Shown here one piece after another: positions 58,151 through 64,000 of a stretch of 64,000 bases of DNA; positions within the stretch are counted from its first letter, which is position 1; each line of letters opens with the position of its first letter. The notes under the pieces are model-generated. The model worked only from the letters and a program-made list of their open reading frames with translations. It ran no database searches and was not told where the DNA came from. The DNA lies in assembly GCF_000149955.1 (NCBI RefSeq), contig NC_030987.1, forward strand, positions 3,689,138 to 3,753,137. Direction: 5' to 3'. This stretch comes from Fusarium oxysporum f. sp. lycopersici 4287 (lineage: Eukaryota > Ascomycota > Sordariomycetes > Hypocreales > Nectriaceae). A program made the position numbers and the translations under genes.

Positions 58151-58903
58151 TGATGGAGTTCATGATATCGGAGTCATGATAAGGCTGCCGATAGGCTTGG
58201 CCGAGGATTTGGGCCAATCGACTTAGACGAGATATCTGCAACGGGACGAACTATAACTCAAAGCCTCACCCATGCAAGCTCGGGATACGCCGTTAACCAT
58301 GATCCCAGATCTGGGCATCACGAACCACAACCCTTCTTGACGATCCACCCCCGCATCATGTCAAAGAGAGGCTGAGATACAATGCGCCTATCACGACATT
58401 GCGAATCGAAAGATGCGTGTCTTTGACCAGAAGTGGTAAGACTCCACCAAGTCAGGGTCAGCCGCCTTTACGGCAATTCAATGGCGCCCTTTTGCTGTGG
58501 CAAGGCGGGTCTGAGTTAACGCTAGCTCGAATGGCAAAGTCAGACTAACAGCAAAATCGGCTTTATTGCCTCTTTTCAATCGGGCCTAGTGATTTGACTA
58601 CAACGACATATCTATACAGCCTCCTCATATTCTTATCTAGTTTTGTTCCTCTCTGTTCCTCTCTCTTTCTCTCTCTTCACGATTGCGATCTGCGCATCGA
58701 TCTCAATGCATTGGGTTGACAGCACAATTGAACTCACTTTGACTACCTTGTATCACTCAACTTTTTCCTACTCCACCATTTGACTCAGTGGCGTCCCTTG
58801 TTGCACTTTGAAGAAGTCTCTTTCGTGTGATCCTTGCAGAATTATCGTCTGAATTTTCATCTGCCTGAAGAAAAGATTCCAGCTGAGGCGACTGTGAGTT
58901 GAC
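58151..58903. other. Promoter region of MATE gene
   Basis: About 750 bp; a pyrimidine-rich run (CTCTCTGTTCCTCTCTCTTT and on, about 58650-58678) precedes the MATE start, a common feature of filamentous-fungal promoters. No gene seen. Confidence 0.5.
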
Positions 58904-60985
58904 ATGGATCCAATAGGACGGGGAGCTGGAGTCTCGCCCTATGGCACTCCTCGTGGTGCTGGCGCACATCCTGCGCTATCATCTTCATGGCGTGTGGGCT
59001 CGCCTCTAGCTGAGGCTGCTCTGGCTGCAGATCTTGCGGCATGTTCGGATGACGAGTTCGAAGACAATGCGATTGACGACGATGTCTCTGTGTCGGACCT
59101 TCAGGGCGACCCCATCATGTATAGGCGACCCAGCGGTGTTGCTTTTGGAGGCTCGCGACCAATTATGAACCCTCAGACGTATGATGAGCCAGGCCTGACA
59201 GCTCTAGAGAGGAAACAGTCTCGTAATGCTGAGCGTAGCTTACTGCGAGACAACCATGTTCTTCCCCCCAAGCACGGATATCGACAGGAGCATGGGCTTT
59301 TTACTCGCATCTATCGTCGTCTTTTTAGTACAAAGATTGCGCGGGATGACGAGGAGACGCCTGCTGTAACTGTGCAGCCTCCCAGCGAAACAGATCCTCT
59401 CTTGGGTTCCCGTGATGACGGTGTTTTACCCGAACACCTCAACGATACGTGGGAGCACGCTGTTGCTGAGCATCGAATCAAGACTACTTGGCAGCGAGAG
59501 GCCAAGACCATCATGACCTATTCCGCACCACTCATCGTCACCTTTTTGTTGCAATACTCCATTAATGTCACCAGTATCTTTGCTGTTGGGCGTATTGGCA
59601 AGCTCGAACTTGGTGCTGTTTCATGTAAGTCTGAAGCTGGATATTCGCGAAATAACTGCAATCCGAGACTAACTTGATCAGTGGCCAATATGACCGCCGC
59701 TATTACTTGTCTGGCGCCTTTTCAGGGCCTTGCTACATCTCTTGACACTCTATGCGCGCAAGCATATGGATCTGGCCATAAGCACCTTGTTGGGCTTCAG
59801 TTTCAGCGAATGACTTGTTTCTTGTTCGTGCTCGGTTTCCCTGTCGCTGTTCTGTGGTGGTTTTCCGAAGGTATCATTAGAGCCATTGTCCCAGAACCCG
59901 AATCGGCAAAGCTTGCTGGCATGTATCTCAGGGTCATGATCTTCAGCATTCCGGGATTCATCCTGTTCGAGGGTGGTAAGCGATTTACTCAAGCTCAAGG
60001 TCTCTTTCGCGCTACGACTTATGTTCTCCTGATTGTTGCACCCTTCAACGTCTTCCTCAGCTGGCTCTTGGTTTGGAAGTTGCAATGGGGTTTCATTGGA
60101 GCCCCTACAGCTGTGGCCATCAGTAACAACCTTCTCCCCATATTCCTCTTCTTGTATGTCCGCTTCGTGGATGGACGACAATGCTGGGGTGGTTTTAGTC
60201 GACGGGCTCTCAGCAACTGGTGGATCATGATTCGACTTGCTCTGCCGGGTATGATCATGGTCGAGGCAGAGTGGCTGGCATTCGAGATCCTCACGCTCCT
60301 CTCCAGTCGATTTGGGCCCGAGTATCTTGCTGCTCAGAGTGTGGTGACAACCATCACAACACTTTCATACGAGATTCCATTCCCTATGTCGATTGCTGCC
60401 TCAACTCGTATTGCCAACTTGATTGGTGCTGGCCTTGTTGAACCTGCCAAGATGACTGGTGTCGTGGTAAGTTTATGGTTAAACCAATATTGATATTATC
60501 CGACTAATGAGGTCCAGGCTTTTGTTGCTGCTTGTATCATTGGAATGTTCAACCTGACTATTTACACAACCATGCGCTATCAGCTACCGCTGTTGTTCAC
60601 CAAGGACGACGATGTTATTGATCTTGTTGCAGCAGTCATGCCGATCGTGTCGGTTATGCAAGTCTTTGATGGTCTTGCAGCAGGTGCTCATGGACTGCTC
60701 CGAGGTATTGGAAAACAGTCGATTGGCGGCCCTGCCAACATTATCGCATACTACGCCCTCTCTCTTCCGTGCTCGCTCGCCCTGGCCTTTGGCCTTGATT
60801 GGAAGCTGAGCGGTCTATGGCTCGGTGTCACAGTTGGAACTATGTCGTAAGTTGGATTTTCCTCGTACTGGAAGCAATGTTTCTAACTGTATGAAAGCGT
60901 CGCATCGATTGAGTACATCTACCTACTCCGAACCGACTGGCACAAAGCTGCCGAGGAAGCAGCACTTCGAAACGCTGCTGGTTAG
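58904..60985 (+). CDS. MATE-family transporter
   Basis: Four exons: 58904-59624, 59682-60466, 60518-60846 and 60898-60985 (introns of 51-57 nt), 640 residues. About 190 cytosolic, Ser/Asp-rich residues precede the first helix (IMTYSAPLIVTFLLQYSINV). Then come the MATE hallmarks SLANMTAAITCLAPFQGLAT and SLDTLCAQAYGSG, and in the second half PLPMSIAAS-type TRIANLIGAG and DGLAAGAHGLLRGIGKQSIG. Twelve helices are expected in two repeats. Such carriers export organic cations, drugs or metabolites using a proton or sodium gradient; fungal members such as Erc1 sit in the vacuolar or plasma membrane. The substrate is unknown. It is convergent with the Arp9-like gene. Confidence 0.94.
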
Positions 60986-61518
60986 TGGCGTATGCCCTTG
61001 ATATTTCTTATTGATCTTGGATCGTCTTACATTTTTGGAGTCAAAGCAAGTACTGTGGAATTATGCAGTGGTTATGACTTGTGGTGATAGGAAAAGGAGG
61101 AATAGTTGACGACAAATGCTGACGATTATATGGGGGTTGTGTTGATGCTTTAATTGGAACCGTCGCAAACAATGAAATATTAATGTGATGTTTTAGCCAC
61201 AGTTGAATATATCCATGCCTGGTGTACTCAACTGTAGCAAGTTTGATTCATGGAAAGCTTTTAATTGAGTGACTGATTGTGTATAATCATACAAGGCATG
61301 TTCGAATCTATGGTATTATCTCATTTCTGCTATGCCCTGCTATACCCGCTCCCCTCCACTCATTTTCAAGTCTTGACTCATTTTGCGTCTTCCTTTTACC
61401 ATTTCGCTGGCCCCTTTAAAAACTCCTCTTTCAAGTCCACGATTTGAAAGTCTGTGCTGAGACCACGTGAACGAGAAACCCGTATAATGACATAAAATTA
61501 TCAGCTCGTTGTGCGATT
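60986..61518. other. Convergent 3' regions of MATE and Arp9-like genes
   Basis: About 530 bp, AT-rich; no coding feature. Confidence 0.5.
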
Positions 61519-63981
61519 CTAGCCTAGCATAGAATGTGTTCGAATACCCTTGGGACCAAGTTCGCTTTGACACGTTAGTAAAAAGCTTAGAGAGGTTACG
61601 GATGGCAGGGAACTTACTTATAATCAACTCTGCTCAAACTCATAAGCCTTTGGGCCTCAATGGTCTGGGCATCCATGTTGGAGTGTAGGCAAAACGCAAT
61701 ACGAGCAGCGACCTGAGCACCAAGGAACATAGACTCCTCGAAGCCATTCTTTGTCCACTCGCTCAAGTAGTTCGGCAGAGTAGCCGTCTTGATGCTCGTG
61801 GGAGTCTGGCTGTGGAAGTGATGAGTCGTGGGTCCTCCAGCCTCAGAAGCTGGCTGCGGCGTGCCGACCATGTTGTTAGCGGTGCCAGCAGCTGCAGCCG
61901 TGGTAGCGGCTTGGAGGAGGGGATTCACGCCGCTTGAGGAAAGCTGGTGAGGTGCGCCTGTGAAGGAGCCAGTGGGGGTTTGAGCGCCGGTTCCAGTGGG
62001 CGTGGCCATGTTAGAGGGCAGCTCTGAGGTGAACATTGTGGCGGTGGATGGGGAGACGAGATGACGGGCGTTGAGGGTCTGGAGAATGTTCTCGCGAAGA
62101 CCGCGGAGACGAGCACCGTTGCCAACGAAGACAAGGTTGTCCCAGCATGGAGGTCGCATGTACATGTCATCGATGCCCTGGACAGTGCGATAGATGGCGT
62201 TGACAATGCGATCGATCTCATGACGTTGAGCGAAAGTGAAGCGCTCAAGACCAACTTCGACATCTCGACGAATGCGCTTTGGTCGCTTCTCAGGGGTCTC
62301 GGTGGTGGGTTGAGCGTCAGGCTTTGGCTCAGCATCAGGCTTGGGTTCTATCGACTGCGCTGGCTCTTGAGTTTGTTCTGGCTTAGGCGCTTCCGTCGCA
62401 GGTGTCTCTGTCTCTGTCTCTGTCGCAGGCGCAGCGGTGTTGTCGCCTTGAGGTTGAGCTCCGTTGGTCTCGCCCTCAGGCTTGGGAGCTTCTGTTGTGC
62501 CGTTACCATTGGTAGTGGCGGCAGCGGGCTCTACAGTTTCCTTCTCCTTGGATGGTGAGGGAACCTCTTCCTGAATGATTTCCTCGTAGAAGAAGGTGTT
62601 GTGAGTCCTCTTGGAGTTCGGTAGACGTGCAGCCTTAGCGGCGCCCTCGGCGTCCTTCTCGCCCTTCTTTCGGCCTCCCTTGCCCTTTTCTTTCTCCTTC
62701 TCCTTCTTGGCGAGGAATTCCTTTGTCTGCCCGCTAGTAACGATGGCTGCGACGTCTAGAACTCCATCATCCTCTGGATTGCCATTGCTCTCATCAGCAT
62801 CTCCATTGTCTGTGGGTTTCGGCGCTTCAGGGGCTTTCGTAGCAGCCTCTGCAGCGGCAGAAGCTGGTTGACCACCTGTTGCGCCTGCAGTGTTCTCCGT
62901 GGGAAGTTGCATCAATTCCTCCTCGGTAGCAACGTAGGGGAGGACTTCGCAAATGTTGCTCTTCTTGAGCTGCTCCGCCATATCATGGTTGAAACCCTTG
63001 TTTTCTAGCAACTTGAGCAAACTCTTTGTGAAAACTTCACCTCCGCTAATTTCACCATCGGCATCAGATGCGCTGACATCCATATGGTTTACAACTCGTC
63101 CATCGTGAATTGCTGTAACGTCGACCTTTTGGTAGCCAATATCCACCACAGTCATATTGGGCCACTTCAGACCATACTGCGTAGCGATTCCGCTGTGGAT
63201 TATACATAGCGCAGGTGTTCTCGTATTCTCAAAGACGTATCGGGCAATTGTCTCGCAGTCGGGTCGTGTCCATTGTGGTGAAGCCATGAGCATGATGGGA
63301 GTGTTGTGGTATGTAGTTGTAAGCAAGCCGTGGACATGATCTAGAAAAGCGAGGAGTGCACTCATGTTGACGATGCGGCCAGCTACAAAGATGCGCAATT
63401 AGCATTGAGTCCCTTGGTTTTCTTTAGCACGCCTTTCAATGGCTGTATATACCTTCAATGGGATACACGGCTCCCTCGTCCTCGTCAACATCCTCCAACC
63501 ATTCCTCTTCCTCAGCGCCATTCACAATAGTCGTGCGCTTCGTCTTGTGATAAGGCGCCCACTGATCGCCCTCCTGAAACATCCTGGTAGGCATGCGCCG
63601 AGCAGGAGGAGTCAATTCATTGCAACCCAGCTGAGCCATAGTGGTTCTACTGCCAGGGCAGATGATGAGGACCTGCTCCTCGCGCCATTTGCCAGCCGTG
63701 CTTGACATTGTGCGGTTTCGCTTCCTCGCACTTGCACTGAGATCGAGGCTGCTGTACTGGTAGTTATAGTGGTTGTGGTATTTATGTGGTGATGGCGTTA
63801 CTGAGCCGTTGTTTCGTCGCGTTGGTGTTGGCGAGGCTTCTCGAGGTTTGCGCGCCCGGAGCTGGTACCGGGATGAGGACGCGACAGGCGTGGGTGTGGC
63901 TGGTGTCGCAGCATCTTGAGCGCTGTGGTGCACGTGACCACCCTTGTCTCGTTGCTTGGTTGGTGTTCTATAGGCCATCAT
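61519..63981 (-). CDS. ARP9: Actin-related protein, Arp9-like chromatin-remodelling subunit
   Basis: Three exons: 63981-63453, 63382-61618 and 61564-61519, 779 residues. Intron 2 (61565-61617, 53 nt) is easily missed because reading on reaches a stop at once; it has GTAAGT, a perfect TACTAAC and an AAAG acceptor, and yields the ending SRVDYNELGPKGIRTHSMLG. Actin-fold pieces include VLIICPGSRTTMAQLGCNEL, TPIMLMASPQWTRPDCETIA and MTVVDIGYQKVDVTAIHDGR (phosphate-2 loop, degenerate), ending with NLVFVGNGARLRGLRENILQ. Arp9 pairs with Arp7 or Arp4 in SWI/SNF and RSC. Residues 1-91 are an extra basic stretch (an alternative ATG lies at 63708), and a large Pro/Glu/Thr insertion sits around residues 370-560. 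Assignment to Arp9 over other nuclear Arps is by general resemblance. Confidence 0.82.
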
Positions 63982-64000
63982 GACAGACTCAAAACTTGCT

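Noticed and set aside
1..64000. Biosynthetic gene cluster, CRISPR array or intact transposon
   Set aside because: Neighbouring genes are unrelated housekeeping functions; no direct-repeat array and no intact transposase or reverse transcriptase was seen.

Overview
This window is nuclear DNA from a filamentous ascomycete. Short introns (about 47-107 nt) with GTAAGT-type donors, CTAAC-type branch sites and CAG/TAG acceptors, dense single-copy housekeeping genes on both strands, and the protein families present all point to Pezizomycotina. Overall style fits Sordariomycetes/Hypocreales, and Fusarium is my best guess, but that is an inference from appearance and not a database match. Most genes had to be assembled by joining exons by eye; where joins keep the reading frame and restore a family motif I treat them as secure.

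Layout, left to right. 1-588: 3' part of a secreted-type metallopeptidase (BSP family). 906-2018: single-pass membrane protein of unknown role (-). 4389-4651: tiny two-exon gene (-). 6727-7706: cyclin (-). 8619-10063: SEH1 nucleoporin (+). 11100-12597: delta-9 fatty acid desaturase OLE1 (-). 12.6-18.6 kb: gene-poor, holding decayed coding relics and AT-rich inverted repeats. 18661-21614: large kinase-like protein (-). 21.6-25.6 kb: gene-poor. 25609-29016: mitochondrial Lon protease PIM1 (-). 30250-30759: small acidic/coiled-coil protein (+). 31744-34942: multi-KH RNA-binding protein (-). About 36 kb: a broken gene (-). 38042-40546: large disordered protein (-). 41759-42795: HAD-family pyrimidine 5'-nucleotidase (+). 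43031-43543: Mediator subunit MED21 (-). 43915-45166: SEC62 (+). 45515-46158: GNAT acetyltransferase (-). 48318-52559: phospholipase D with a FUS-like low-complexity N-terminus (+). 53011-55397: transmembrane protein disulfide isomerase (-). 56295-58150: tyrosyl-DNA phosphodiesterase TDP1 (+). 58904-60985: MATE transporter (+). 61519-63981: actin-related protein, Arp9-like (-).

The genes do not form a pathway or a biosynthetic cluster. They cover ER translocation and folding (SEC62, PDI), membrane lipid metabolism (OLE1, PLD), mitochondrial quality control (PIM1), DNA repair (TDP1), transcription and chromatin (MED21, Arp9, cyclin), nuclear pore (SEH1) and RNA binding (KH). Neighbours are mostly convergent or divergent pairs; the tightest shared promoter is the 371 bp between MED21 and SEC62.

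I did not find a clearly new system. The most unusual points are the phospholipase D with two long low-complexity segments and a 24-nt microexon, a kinase-like protein with a degenerate DFG site, a GC-AG intron in MED21, a PDI whose first thioredoxin fold seems cut short next to an unusually long intron, an unannotated-looking 67-residue gene, and relic genes at 16-18.4 kb and 36 kb.
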